Source: Collinsella sp.
GTDB lineage: Bacteria > Actinomycetota > Coriobacteriia > Coriobacteriales > Coriobacteriaceae
Length of the DNA: 64,000 bases
Reading direction: 5' to 3'
Assembly (NCBI GenBank): GCA_018382295.1
Contig: JAGZQF010000004.1
Coordinates: 74,824-138,823 of the forward strand
Shown piece after piece: positions 32,071 through 40,677 of the stretch. Made by a program: the position numbers and the translations under genes. The notes beneath the pieces are model-generated. The model did not search any database, had not been told where the DNA came from, and saw only the letters and a program-made list of their open reading frames with translations. Numbering within the stretch: position 1 is the first letter of the stretch; each line of letters opens with the position of its first letter.

Positions 32071-32172
32071 CTGTTCACCGCCGTATAATACTGTGATAAT
32101 AAATAATCATCAGAGTAGCGGTCGAACCGCTTTTGCTCTGCTCAAACCGTAGCACAGGGAGGTGCCCCGGGA

Positions 32173-32967
32173 ATGCTCGTTTATGTTCGCGGCGCCGGCG
32201 ATATCGCCACGGGCGTCGCCGCTCGCTTGGTGCGCGCCGGCGTGTCGGTTGTCATGGCCGATATCGCGGTTCCCACGTGCATCCGTCGCACAATCAGTTT
32301 TTGCGAGGCCATTCGCTTGGGCGAGGTCCAGGTCGAGGGCATCCGCGCTCGCTTGGCGCAGACGCCGGCAGAGGCGCTTGCAATTACCGAGGCCGGAGAC
32401 GTCGCCGTGGTGGTGGACCCCCGGGCCAAGATGCTCGACGAACTGAAACCCGCTGCCGTGGTCGATGCGATTTTGGCCAAGCGCAACTTGGGCACCACGC
32501 GCGATATGGCGCCTGTCGTCATCGCCGTGGGGCCGGGCTTTACCGCGCCGGTCGATTGCGACGCCGTGGTCGAGACCATGCGCGGGCATTTTTTGGGCCG
32601 CGTGATTACCCAGGGCTCCCCCCAGCCCAACACGGGTGTGCCAGGCATGATCGGCGGATACGGCAAGGAGCGTGTTATCCACAGCCCCGCCGCCGGCGTG
32701 TTTCGGTCCGACCGCGCAATCGGCGACATCGTGAGCGCCGGAGACGTGATTGGCTACGCGGACGATACGCCCATGATCACGCAGATTGACGGCTGCTTGC
32801 GCGGCCTTTTGGCGAACGGCGTGCAGGTGACTGAGGGCTTTAAATGCGCCGATGTCGATCCGCGCGGCGATGCCAGCTATATCAACTACATTTCGGACAA
32901 GGCGACGTCGGTCGGCGGCGGCGTGCTCGAGGCACTCGCTATGCTCACCGATATCTTTAGAGGATAG
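32173..32967 (+). CDS. yqeB: YqeB, selenium-dependent Mo-hydroxylase maturation protein
   Basis: 264 residues, starting at ATG 32173 shortly after GGGAGG. Matches the YqeB/EF2563 family: N-terminal Rossmann-like VRGAGDIATGVAARLVRAG, then FCEAIRLGEVQVEG, PGFTAPVDCDAVVETMRGH and the Gly-rich GVPGMIGGYGKERV. This family marks genomes with selenium-dependent molybdenum hydroxylases and is believed to act in inserting or transferring selenium to the Mo site. xdhC follows 9 bases downstream. The presence of yqeB and yqeC suggests that the XdhD-like enzyme of this cluster uses a selenido-Mo cofactor (inference); no selD is in the window. Confidence 0.92.
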   Translation: MLVYVRGAGDIATGVAARLVRAGVSVVMADIAVPTCIRRTISFCEAIRLGEVQVEGIRARLAQTPAEALAITEAGDVAVVVDPRAKMLDELKPAAVVDAILAKRNLGTTRDMAPVVIAVGPGFTAPVDCDAVVETMRGHFLGRVITQGSPQPNTGVPGMIGGYGKERVIHSPAAGVFRSDRAIGDIVSAGDVIGYADDTPMITQIDGCLRGLLANGVQVTEGFKCADVDPRGDASYINYISDKATSVGGGVLEALAMLTDIFRG

Positions 32968-32976
32968 AAGGCGGCA

Positions 32977-34020
32977 ATGGAAAAGCTCGATGTTGTGAAT
33001 GCGGCGCTTGCCGCCCTGCGTGCTGGCGAGACGTGCGAGCTCGTGGTCGTGGCCGGCACGGCGGGGTCGTCGCCGCGCGGCGTGGGCGCCTGGATGGCCG
33101 TCTTTGCCGACGGCAGCCAGGCGGGCACTATCGGCGGCGGCAAGATTGAGCTCTTTGCGCTGGATGAGGCGCGCGAACTCCTGAGCGCGGGACAGTCGCG
33201 TCTGGTCCGCTACACCATGGGCGGCGAGAACTCCGATACCGGCATGATCTGCGGCGGAGCCATCTGCCTGTGCTATCTGCATCTGGATGCGACCCAGGCA
33301 CCGTTGTTCCAGGAAATTGCCGACGTCTTGGTCTATCGGCGCATCGGCGACTTCGTCATCGACTTTGAGCCGTTTATCGCGAGCGCGCTCGAGGGCGATG
33401 TGGCCGAGTACCATGGCGAGGCATCGCGCCATACCATTGCGGGCTGCCCCGGGCTTTCACTGGTGGAGGAGGGGAGTAACGTCACCTGCACTAACGCCGC
33501 CTCCGAGATTCCTCCCGCGCACATCGAGACGCTCTGCCCCGAGGGCCTGACCTATATCTTTGGCTGCGGCCACGTGGGCGCCGCGACGGCGCGGGTGCTC
33601 ATGGCGGCGGGCTTTGCCGTCGTGGCGTGCGACGACCGCCCCGGAACGCTGACCCCCGATTGGGTGCCCGGTGTCTACGACCGTCGTCTGGTCGACTACA
33701 AGAGCCTGAGCAAGCAGTGCCCCATCGGCCCGCGCGACCTGGTGGTCGTCGCCACGGCGGGTCACAAGTCCGATATCGACGTGGTGATTCAGGCCATGCG
33801 CGCCAAGCCTGCCTACCTGGGCTGTCTGGGTTCGCGCCGCAAGACGGCCTTTGTGCGTGCCCGCCTGGAGCAGGAAGGCTTTACGCAGGACCAGATCGAC
33901 GAGCTGCACCTTCCGATCGGCGTCGCCATCGAGGCCGAGGACCCCGAGGAGATCGCCATCTCCATCGCCGCCGAGATGATCCACCTGCGACGCACCAAAC
34001 TCGTCCCCCGCAAGCGCTAA
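32977..34020 (+). CDS. xdhC: XdhC/CoxI family maturation factor
   Basis: 347 residues, ATG 32977. Two-domain XdhC protein: the N-terminal XdhC/CoxI part (VVVAGTAGSSPRGVGAWM, GTIGGGKIE) and the C-terminal Rossmann part (YIFGCGHVGAATARVLMAAG, VVVATAGHKSDI, YLGCLGSRRKTAF). XdhC binds molybdopterin, promotes its sulphuration (or here possibly selenation) and hands it to xanthine-dehydrogenase-type enzymes. Co-transcribed with yqeB. The gene is followed by a palindromic element and then the ribosomal operon. Confidence 0.92.
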   Translation: MEKLDVVNAALAALRAGETCELVVVAGTAGSSPRGVGAWMAVFADGSQAGTIGGGKIELFALDEARELLSAGQSRLVRYTMGGENSDTGMICGGAICLCYLHLDATQAPLFQEIADVLVYRRIGDFVIDFEPFIASALEGDVAEYHGEASRHTIAGCPGLSLVEEGSNVTCTNAASEIPPAHIETLCPEGLTYIFGCGHVGAATARVLMAAGFAVVACDDRPGTLTPDWVPGVYDRRLVDYKSLSKQCPIGPRDLVVVATAGHKSDIDVVIQAMRAKPAYLGCLGSRRKTAFVRARLEQEGFTQDQIDELHLPIGVAIEAEDPEEIAISIAAEMIHLRRTKLVPRKR

Positions 34021-34037
34021 TCGCATCCCCACCAATA

Positions 34038-34104
34038 AGTTGCGGTGAAATACGGATTGTTTAAGCCTGTTAGGCCGCCCAACAGTCCCTATTTCACCGC
34101 AACT
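34038..34104. repeat. Dispersed palindrome, GTTGCGGTGAAATA family, imperfect copy
   Basis: AGTTGCGGTGAAATA at 34038-34052 and its near complement at 34090-34104 form the outer stem; the inner arms differ at a few positions. Closely related in outer and part of inner arm to the perfect copy at 31247-31325, about 2.8 kb away. It is the main feature of the 311-base gap between xdhC and rplE. Confidence 0.75.
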
Positions 34105-34165
34105 GCTTGTTGGGACCCATTTGTGCGGGGGAGTTGTGGAGTTGTGCAGGCAGACGAGGTTTTTC

Positions 34166-34194
34166 TGGAAATACGCTCACGATGCGCGTATAGT
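34166..34194 (+). promoter_or_regulatory. Promoter of the rplE ribosomal operon
   Basis: TGGAAA (34166-34171), 17-base spacer and TATAGT (34189-34194) make a good promoter about 140 bases before rplE. It indicates that this ribosomal run starts here rather than by read-through from upstream ribosomal genes. Confidence 0.55.
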
Positions 34195-34331
34195 ACCGAT
34201 TGTTTTGTCGGCTCCTGCTGCGTCGAGTCCAAACCGCAAAATGCCATGAGCGGCGCGGATGCAGCCAGGAGGCACGAGGACAACCCATCGTGGCCACGCC
34301 CCGTGCTTAAAACCCCAAGAAGGAGTGAACA

Positions 34332-34889
34332 ATGGCAGAAGAGAAGTATGTGCCGCGTCTGAAGACCAAGTACAACAACGAGGTCAAGCAGCAGCTTCAG
34401 GACAAGTTCCAGTACGAGAACGTCATGATGATCCCCAAGTTTGAGAAGATCGTCGTGAACATGGGTGTCGGCGAGGCCGCTACCGATTCCAAGGCCATCG
34501 ACGGTGCCGTGCGCGACCTGCGCGCCATCACCGGACAGCAGCCGATGATCACCCGTGCCCGTAAGTCCATCGCTACCTTCCGCCTGCGCGCTGGTATGCC
34601 GATCGGCTGCAAGGTTACCCTGCGTGGCGACCGTATGTGGGAGTTCTTCGATCGTCTGACCTCCGTCGCGATCCCCCGTATCCGCGACTTCCGCGGCATT
34701 TCCGCCAAGAGCTTCGACGGCCGTGGTAACTTCTCCATGGGCGTCACCGAGCAGCTCATCTTCCCCGAGATCGACTTCGATTCCGTCGATCACCAGCGTG
34801 GTATGGACATCACTTTCGTGACCACCGCCAACACCGATGAGGAGGCCAAGGCCCTTCTGGACGCCTTCGGTTTCCCGTTCAAGAAATAG
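34332..34889 (+). CDS. rplE: 50S ribosomal protein L5
   Basis: 185 residues, ATG 34332 after AAGGAG. Clear L5: PKFEKIVVNMGVGEA, GQQPMITRARKSIATFRLR, the GMPIGCKVTLRG strand and GNFSMGVTEQLIFPEIDFD. L5 binds 5S rRNA and contacts the central protuberance. In most bacteria rplN and rplX directly precede it; here it opens the run after a promoter, with purine-catabolism genes upstream. Confidence 0.97.
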   Translation: MAEEKYVPRLKTKYNNEVKQQLQDKFQYENVMMIPKFEKIVVNMGVGEAATDSKAIDGAVRDLRAITGQQPMITRARKSIATFRLRAGMPIGCKVTLRGDRMWEFFDRLTSVAIPRIRDFRGISAKSFDGRGNFSMGVTEQLIFPEIDFDSVDHQRGMDITFVTTANTDEEAKALLDAFGFPFKK

Positions 34890-34904
34890 GTTCACCTGCC
34901 CTAT

Positions 34905-34934
34905 AAGCGCCGTTCCCACAAGGGGGCGGCGCTT
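34905..34934. promoter_or_regulatory. Hairpin between rplE and rpsZ
   Basis: AAGCGCCG (34905-34912) pairs perfectly with 34927-34934, extended inside by CCC/GGG. No T tract, so processing or attenuation rather than full termination. Confidence 0.4.
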
Positions 34935-34968
34935 GGGGCGAACAATACTCTATGTGAGGAGGATATAA

Positions 34969-35154
34969 GTGGCTAAGACATCGATGATCGTCAAGTGCAA
35001 TCGCAAGCAGAAGTTCTCTACTCGTGAGTACACGCGCTGCCAGCGCTGCGGCCGTCCGCACTCTGTGTACCGCAAGTTCGGCCTGTGCCGTGTCTGCTTC
35101 CGCGAGCTTGCACTCAAGGGCGAGCTTCCCGGCGTTAAGAAGGCCAGCTGGTAA
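34969..35154 (+). CDS. rpsZ: 30S ribosomal protein S14 type Z
   Basis: 61 residues from GTG 34969 behind GAGGAGG. The short zinc-binding form of S14: RCQRCGRPHSVYRKFGLCRVC supplies the CxxC...CxxC ribbon in two parts (CQRC and CRVC). The type-Z form is typical of Gram-positive bacteria. Assembly protein of the 30S head. Confidence 0.97.
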   Translation: MAKTSMIVKCNRKQKFSTREYTRCQRCGRPHSVYRKFGLCRVCFRELALKGELPGVKKASW

Positions 35155-35273
35155 GTCACTACCAGCGTTTCAAGCATCAGTTTGGAACAGGGAAAACGCG
35201 CTAAAAAGGCTTTGCCGTTAAGGGCGGCGAAGAACCAAGAGCACGTGTTCATCAAGAACGAAGGAGAATCTGT

Positions 35274-35672
35274 ATGAACCTTACAGACCCGATCGCAGAT
35301 ATGCTTACGCGCATCCGTAACGCTAACTCTGTGAACAAGGCCACGGTCTCCATGCCGAGCAGCAAGAAGCTCGTCGAGATCGCTCGTGTTCTGCACGAGG
35401 AGGGCTACATCGAGGGCTACGATGTCGAGGACACCGTTCCCCAAAAGACTCTGCACATCACGCTTAAGTATGGTCCCAAGAAGGCTAAGGTCATCAACGG
35501 CATCCGCCGCATTTCCAAGCCGGGCCTGCGTAAGTACACCGGCGTTGCCGACATGCCCCGCGTCCGCGGTGGCCTTGGTACCGCCATTATTTCCACCAGC
35601 CATGGCGTCATGACCGACCGCGATGCTCGCAAGCACAACGTCGGCGGCGAGATCATCGCTTACGTCTGGTAA
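35274..35672 (+). CDS. rpsH: 30S ribosomal protein S8
   Basis: 132 residues, ATG 35274 after AAGGAG. N-terminal DPIADMLTRIRNAN and C-terminal STSHGVMTDRDARKHNVGGE are diagnostic for S8, which binds 16S rRNA helix 21 and, in E. coli, represses the spc operon. A 119-base gap separates it from rpsZ. Confidence 0.97.
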   Translation: MNLTDPIADMLTRIRNANSVNKATVSMPSSKKLVEIARVLHEEGYIEGYDVEDTVPQKTLHITLKYGPKKAKVINGIRRISKPGLRKYTGVADMPRVRGGLGTAIISTSHGVMTDRDARKHNVGGEIIAYVW

Positions 35673-35705
35673 TTCGCTCGGTAGGTAGAAGGAAAGGAGA
35701 TCACC

Positions 35706-36242
35706 GTGTCTCGTATCGGTAATAAGCCTGTCCAGATTCCCGCCGGAGTCGAAGTGGCAGTCAACGGCAACAACGTTGTCGTCAAGGGCCCCAAGGGCCA
35801 GCTCGAGCTCGATGTCTATGAGAAGCTCGCTATCAACGTCGAGGACAACGTCCTCACCGTTTCCCGTCCCGACGACGAGCGTGAGACCCGTGCCCGCCAC
35901 GGCCTCACCCGCGCCCTCATCCACAACATGGTTGTTGGCGTTTCCGAGGGCTTCGAGAAGAAGCTCGAGCTCGCCGGCGTCGGTTACCGCGTGCAGCAGA
36001 AGGGCAAGAACCTCGAGTTCTCCCTGGGCTTCTCGCACCCCGTGATCGTCGAGGCTCCCGAGGGCATCACCTTCGAGGTTCCCGACAACACCCACGTGAA
36101 CGTCAAGGGTATCAACAAGCAGCAGGTCGGTCAGATCGCCGCTGAGATCCGCGGCCATCGTCCTCCCGAGCCTTACAAGGGCAAGGGTATCCACTACGTT
36201 GGCGAGCACATCCGCCGCAAGCTGGGTAAGGCCGCCAAGTAG
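35706..36242 (+). CDS. rplF: 50S ribosomal protein L6
   Basis: 178 residues from GTG 35706 after GAAAGGAG. MSRIGNKPVQIPAGVEV start and RPPEPYKGKGIHYVGEHIRR end are classic L6, located at the base of the L7/L12 stalk near the factor-binding site. Confidence 0.97.
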   Translation: MSRIGNKPVQIPAGVEVAVNGNNVVVKGPKGQLELDVYEKLAINVEDNVLTVSRPDDERETRARHGLTRALIHNMVVGVSEGFEKKLELAGVGYRVQQKGKNLEFSLGFSHPVIVEAPEGITFEVPDNTHVNVKGINKQQVGQIAAEIRGHRPPEPYKGKGIHYVGEHIRRKLGKAAK

Positions 36243-36267
36243 TCGTAACCGACTCACTCGCATAAGA

Positions 36268-36289
36268 CCAGCACCCCGTCAGGTGCTGG
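36268..36289. promoter_or_regulatory. Hairpin between rplF and rplR
   Basis: CCAGCACC (36268-36275) and GGTGCTGG (36282-36289) form a perfect 8-bp stem with a 6-base loop in the 75-base gap. No T tract. Confidence 0.4.
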
Positions 36290-36317
36290 CAAGATCAACC
36301 TTTTTAGGAGTTTACGT

Positions 36318-36686
36318 ATGAACAAGCATAAGGCGAAGCTGGAAGGCCTCAAGCGTCGTCAGCGTCGTGTTCGCGGCAAGGTCTCGGGTACCTCCGAGCG
36401 TCCGCGTCTTCGCGTGACCCGTACTAACGCCAACATCTATGCCCAGATCATCGACGACAGCAAGGGCTCCAGCCTGACGCTCGTCTCTGCCTCGACCCTC
36501 GAGGCCGAGTTCAAGGGCACCCACACCTCGAACAAGGAGGCTGCGGAGAAGGTCGGTCAGCTCGTTGGCAAGCGCGCCATCGAGGCCGGCATCACCAAGG
36601 TCGCCTTCGATCGCGGTGGCCGTATCTACCATGGCCGCGTCAAGGCCCTCGCCGACGGTGCTCGTGCCGCCGGTCTCGAGTTCTAG
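36318..36686 (+). CDS. rplR: 50S ribosomal protein L18
   Basis: 122 residues, ATG 36318 after TAGGAG. RVRGKVSGTSERPRLRVTRT and AFDRGGRIYHGRVKALADGA identify L18, which binds 5S rRNA together with L5. Confidence 0.97.
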   Translation: MNKHKAKLEGLKRRQRRVRGKVSGTSERPRLRVTRTNANIYAQIIDDSKGSSLTLVSASTLEAEFKGTHTSNKEAAEKVGQLVGKRAIEAGITKVAFDRGGRIYHGRVKALADGARAAGLEF

Positions 36687-36700
36687 GAGGTATGTAGCAC

Positions 36701-37225
36701 ATGGCTCGTAATCAGAAGCAGCAGCGCGAGGCCTCCGAGTTCGAGGAGCGCGTCGTTTACATCAACCGCGTGTCGAAGACCGTCAAGGGTGGTCGTCGCA
36801 TGAGCCTCGTCGCTCTCGTCGTCGTTGGCGACGGCAAGGGCAACGTCGGCGTTGGCATGGGCAAGTCCGCTGAGGTGCCCATGGCCATCTCCAAGGCATC
36901 TCTCGATGCCAAGAAGAACATGTTCCACGTGCCGGTGACCGAGCAGGGCACCATCCCGCACGAGGTTCTCGGCCACTTTGGTGCCGGCCGCATCATCATC
37001 AAGCCCGCTGTCGAGGGTACCGGCGTTATCGCCGGCGGCGCTGTGCGTCCCCTCTTCGAGCTTGCTGGCATCAAGAACGTCCTGTCCAAGTCCCTCGGTA
37101 CCGACAACGGCCTCAACATCATCAAGGCTGCCGTCGAGGGCCTCAAGGAGCTCTCCAGCCCTGAGGACGTCGCGGCTCGCCGTGGCCTGACGGTCTCCGA
37201 GATGTTCGTCGGTAAGGAGAACTAA
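36701..37225 (+). CDS. rpsE: 30S ribosomal protein S5
   Basis: 174 residues, ATG 36701, 14 bases after rplR. S5 signature ERVVYINRVSKTVKGGRRMS and GRIIIKPAVEGTGVIAGGAV; the protein is central to decoding fidelity and 30S assembly. Confidence 0.97.
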   Translation: MARNQKQQREASEFEERVVYINRVSKTVKGGRRMSLVALVVVGDGKGNVGVGMGKSAEVPMAISKASLDAKKNMFHVPVTEQGTIPHEVLGHFGAGRIIIKPAVEGTGVIAGGAVRPLFELAGIKNVLSKSLGTDNGLNIIKAAVEGLKELSSPEDVAARRGLTVSEMFVGKEN

Positions 37226-37227
37226 GC

Positions 37228-37410
37228 ATGGCTGACACCATCAAGATCAAGCAGGTCCGCAGCACCAACGGTTGCAAGCAGGACCAGGTCCGTACTGTCC
37301 GTGCCCTCGGTCTCCACAGGATCCGCGAGGTTCGCGAGATTGCTGACAACGAGTCCGTCCGCGGCATGATCTTCAAGGTCAAGCACCTTGTCGAGATTGT
37401 AGAGGAGTAG
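37228..37410 (+). CDS. rpmD: 50S ribosomal protein L30
   Basis: 60 residues, starting 2 bases after rpsE. IKIKQVRSTNGCKQDQVRTV and LGLHRIREVREI fit bacterial L30. Confidence 0.96.
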   Translation: MADTIKIKQVRSTNGCKQDQVRTVRALGLHRIREVREIADNESVRGMIFKVKHLVEIVEE

Positions 37411-37413
37411 CAA

Positions 37414-37863
37414 ATGCAGCTTCACGATCTTACTCCCGCGCCCGGTTCCACCAAGAACCGCAAGCGCGTCGGCCGTGGCAATTCTTCGGGTCACGGCACC
37501 ACTTCTGGCCGCGGCCAGAAGGGCCAGGGTTCCCGCTCTGGCGGCACCAAGGGTGCCGGCTTCGAGGGTGGCCAGACTCCGCTGGCCATGCGCCTGCCCA
37601 AGCTTCCGGGCTTCCGCAACCCCCGTCGTATCGAGTACACCGCCGTTAACGTTGAGCGTCTCGAGCGTAAGTTCGAGGACGGCGCTGTGATCGACGGTGC
37701 CGCTCTTAAGGCCGCTCGCATCACCAAGAGCGAGTTCGAGCCCGTCAAGGTGCTCGGCAATGGTGAGCTCACCAAGAAGTTCACGGTCAAGGTCGACAAG
37801 GTCAGCGCTTCTGCGCAGGCCAAGATCGAGGCCGCCGGCGGAAAGGTCGAGCTGCCGTGCTAA
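37414..37863 (+). CDS. rplO: 50S ribosomal protein L15
   Basis: 149 residues, ATG 37414. HDLTPAPGSTKNRKRVGRGN and the Gly-rich SGHGTTSGRGQKGQGSRSGG N-terminal extension identify L15. Its stop overlaps the GTG start of secY by 7 bases, suggesting translational coupling. Confidence 0.97.
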   Translation: MQLHDLTPAPGSTKNRKRVGRGNSSGHGTTSGRGQKGQGSRSGGTKGAGFEGGQTPLAMRLPKLPGFRNPRRIEYTAVNVERLERKFEDGAVIDGAALKAARITKSEFEPVKVLGNGELTKKFTVKVDKVSASAQAKIEAAGGKVELPC

Positions 37864-39143
37864 ATGGTCTTAAGAATGCTTTCCGCATCAAAGAATTGCG
37901 CGAAAAGATTCTTTTTACCATAGCTATGCTCGTCGTGTACCGCATTGGTGCGCACGTTCCTGTGCCCGGCATTCCCTTCCAGGGGATGCTGGGCCTTTTC
38001 TCGACCGATAACAATTCGGTCGCCGCAGGTGCTATGGCCCTCCTGAATCTTTTCTCTGGCGGCGCGTTGAGCTATGTGTCGGTGTTTTCGCTGGGCATCA
38101 TGCCTTACATCACCAGCTCGATCATCCTCCAGATGCTCCAGGCCGTCGTGCCTTCCCTGCATGAGCTTGCCCGCGAGGGCGAGGTCGGTCAGACCAAGAT
38201 TACGCAGTATTCGCGTTACCTCACCCTGGCTCTGGCAATCCTCAACTCCGTGGGTTACCTCTTCCTCTTTAAGAGCTTCGGCATCAGCTTCAATGGCGCC
38301 GGCGCTCCCGAGATCATCTTCGACCTCATGATCGTCGGTACGCTCACCGCGGGCGCCATGCTGATCATGTGGATTGGTGAGCTCATCACCCAGCGCGGTA
38401 TCGGCAATGGCATGTCGCTGATCATCTTCGCGAACATCATGGCCGGTCTGCCGCAGGCTATCTTCTCCAGCACCGAGGGCAACGCCGGTGGCATCATCAC
38501 CATGGTGATCATCTGCGCCATCATCCTGCTGGTTATCCCGCTGATTGTTTTCCTTGAGCGCGGCCAGCGCCGCATCCCGGTCTCCTACGCTAAGCGCGTC
38601 GTGGGCCGTCGCATGATGGGTGGCCAGACCACCTACCTGCCCATCAAGGTCAACACCGCGGGTGTCGTGCCGATCATCTTCGCTTCGGCGCTGCTGTACT
38701 TCCCGGCTCAGATTGCCGTGTTCTTCCCCGGCATCGGCTGGATTCAGGCAGTTGCCTCCGCGCTTTCGACCGGTTGGCTCAACTGGGTGCTTAACGTTGT
38801 CCTCATCGTGTTCTTCGCGTACTTCTACACCTCCATGGTGTTCAACCCCGATGACACGGCCGACAACCTTAAGAAGCAGGGCGGCTTTATTCCGGGCGTC
38901 CGTCCGGGCAGGGCTACCGCGGCCTACATCAAGAACGCGCTCAACAAGATTACGCTTCCCAGCGCTGTCTTTTTGGCGCTCATCGCCATCGTGCCTTCGA
39001 TCATCTTCTCTTTCACGGGTAACCATCTGATCCAGGCATTTGGCGGCACGTCCATCCTCATCATGGTCGGCGTCGTGCTCGACACGGTCGATAAGCTCGA
39101 AGGCCAGATCAAGATGTATGATTACGATGGATTCTTTAAATAG
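37857..39143 (+). CDS. secY: Preprotein translocase subunit SecY
   Basis: 428 residues from GTG 37857, overlapping rplO. Ten transmembrane helices expected; MLNGLKNAFRIKELREKILF start, YRIGAHVPVPGIP, the plug-region FSGGALSYVSVFSLGIMPYI, and the cytosolic loop ERGQRRIPVSYAKR that contacts ribosome and SecA. SecY forms the protein-conducting channel with SecE and SecG. Normal length for the family. Confidence 0.96.
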   Translation: MLNGLKNAFRIKELREKILFTIAMLVVYRIGAHVPVPGIPFQGMLGLFSTDNNSVAAGAMALLNLFSGGALSYVSVFSLGIMPYITSSIILQMLQAVVPSLHELAREGEVGQTKITQYSRYLTLALAILNSVGYLFLFKSFGISFNGAGAPEIIFDLMIVGTLTAGAMLIMWIGELITQRGIGNGMSLIIFANIMAGLPQAIFSSTEGNAGGIITMVIICAIILLVIPLIVFLERGQRRIPVSYAKRVVGRRMMGGQTTYLPIKVNTAGVVPIIFASALLYFPAQIAVFFPGIGWIQAVASALSTGWLNWVLNVVLIVFFAYFYTSMVFNPDDTADNLKKQGGFIPGVRPGRATAAYIKNALNKITLPSAVFLALIAIVPSIIFSFTGNHLIQAFGGTSILIMVGVVLDTVDKLEGQIKMYDYDGFFK

Positions 39144-39161
39144 GCTAGAGGAGGATTGCTC

Positions 39162-39788
39162 ATGAACCTCGTATTGCTCGGAGCTCCGGGTGCCGGTAAG
39201 GGCACCGTTGCACAGGAGCTCGTCGCCGAGTTTGGCGTCGCTCACATTTCCACGGGCGACCTGCTGCGTGCTGCCGTTAAAGGTGGCACCGAGCTTGGTA
39301 TTCAGGCTAAGAAGTACATGGACGCTGGCGAGCTCGTTCCCGATCAGCTCGTGATCGACCTTGTCAAGGAGCGCCTTGCCGCCGATGACGCCCAGCAGGG
39401 CTTCATCCTCGACGGCTTCCCGCGCAATACCGCTCAGGCTGTGACGCTCGATTCCGAGCTCTCCGCCATGGGTCGCGAGATCGACTGCGCCCTTCTGGTC
39501 GACGTGGCCCCCGAGGTCATCATCGATCGTCTGTCTTCGCGTCGCACCTGCCGCGCCTGCGGTTACACCGGCACCGCTGCCGATGCTACCTGCCCCAAGT
39601 GCGCAGGCGAGATGTATCAGCGCGACGACGACAAGCCCGAGACCATTAAGAACCGTCTCGACGTCTACGAGAAGTCCACGAGCCCGCTCGTCGACTACTA
39701 TCGTGGCCAGGGTCTGCTCAAGTCGGTCAACGGTGACCAGGCTCGTGAGACCGTGTACGGGGATGTCAAAGAGGCTCTCGGTCTATGA
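39162..39788 (+). CDS. adk: Adenylate kinase with zinc-binding lid
   Basis: 208 residues from ATG 39162, seven or eight bases after GAGGAGG; a TTG at 39156 is less likely. P-loop GAPGAGKGT, AMP-site STGDLLRAA and DGFPRNTAQA, and a lid with four cysteines C130, C133, C144 and C147 that should bind zinc, as in Gram-positive Adk. Interconverts ATP, ADP and AMP. Overlaps map by four bases (ATGA). Confidence 0.97.
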   Translation: MNLVLLGAPGAGKGTVAQELVAEFGVAHISTGDLLRAAVKGGTELGIQAKKYMDAGELVPDQLVIDLVKERLAADDAQQGFILDGFPRNTAQAVTLDSELSAMGREIDCALLVDVAPEVIIDRLSSRRTCRACGYTGTAADATCPKCAGEMYQRDDDKPETIKNRLDVYEKSTSPLVDYYRGQGLLKSVNGDQARETVYGDVKEALGL

Positions 39789-40573
39789 TCAGGATTAAGT
39801 CTGCAACGCAAATCGAGCAGATGAAGAAGGCAGGAGCGCTATCTAAGATGGCGCTCCGCCACGTTGGAGCCATGGTGCGCCCCGGCGTTTCGACTTTTGA
39901 GCTCGATCAGCTCGCGGAGCAGATTATCCGCATGCATGGTGGCACCCCGGCCTTTAAGGGTTACGGCGGGTTTCCCGGAACCATTTGCGCATCGATTAAC
40001 GATGCCGTGGTACACGGTATTCCCAACCCCGACATGATCCTGCGCGATGGCGATATCATCTCCATCGATACGGGAGCCGTTGTCGACGGTTGGGTCGGCG
40101 ATAACGCTTGGACGTTTTTCGTCGGCACCCCCACGCCCGAAGCCAAGGCTTTGTGCGAGGTCACGCGTGATTGCCTTAAGGCTGCCATCGAGCAGGCTGT
40201 TCCCGGTAACCATATCGGGGACGTCGGTTATGCCGTTCAGTCCCTCGCCGAGTCTCACGGTTACGGCGTGCTTCGTGATTATGTGGGCCATGGCATTGGC
40301 CGCGTGATGCACGAGGACCCCAACGTTCCTAACTATGGAAAGAAGGGGAGGGGCGTTCGCCTCCAGGCCGGCATGGTCATTGCCATCGAGCCGATGGTTA
40401 CGATGGGTTCCAACCATGTGAGCACGGGCTCCGACGGTTGGATTGTTACGACCAACGATCACCTGCCCGCCGCGCACTATGAGAACACCGTCGCCATTAC
40501 CAATGACGGTCCGGTGATTCTCACCACGGATGCCCAAGGTGCTTGGTGCTCCCTCCAAGGCGGAGAAATGTAA
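39785..40573 (+). CDS. map: Methionine aminopeptidase type I
   Basis: 262 residues, ATG 39785 overlapping the adk stop. Metal-ligand motifs in order: ISIDTGAVVDGWVGDNAWTF (two Asp), YVGHGIGRVMHEDP (His), AIEPMVTMG (Glu) and HYENTVAIT (Glu). Removes initiator methionine from nascent chains. Standard position after adk. Confidence 0.96.
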   Translation: MIRIKSATQIEQMKKAGALSKMALRHVGAMVRPGVSTFELDQLAEQIIRMHGGTPAFKGYGGFPGTICASINDAVVHGIPNPDMILRDGDIISIDTGAVVDGWVGDNAWTFFVGTPTPEAKALCEVTRDCLKAAIEQAVPGNHIGDVGYAVQSLAESHGYGVLRDYVGHGIGRVMHEDPNVPNYGKKGRGVRLQAGMVIAIEPMVTMGSNHVSTGSDGWIVTTNDHLPAAHYENTVAITNDGPVILTTDAQGAWCSLQGGEM

Positions 40574-40677
40574 CAAGTTCCATTTAGTTGTGGAGCCATT
40601 ACGAAGTTATTACGATGCGTGCATACGTGTTGTAGAATACTCAATCGCTGTCGTTTTCTAGAGAAAGATGATTGCTT

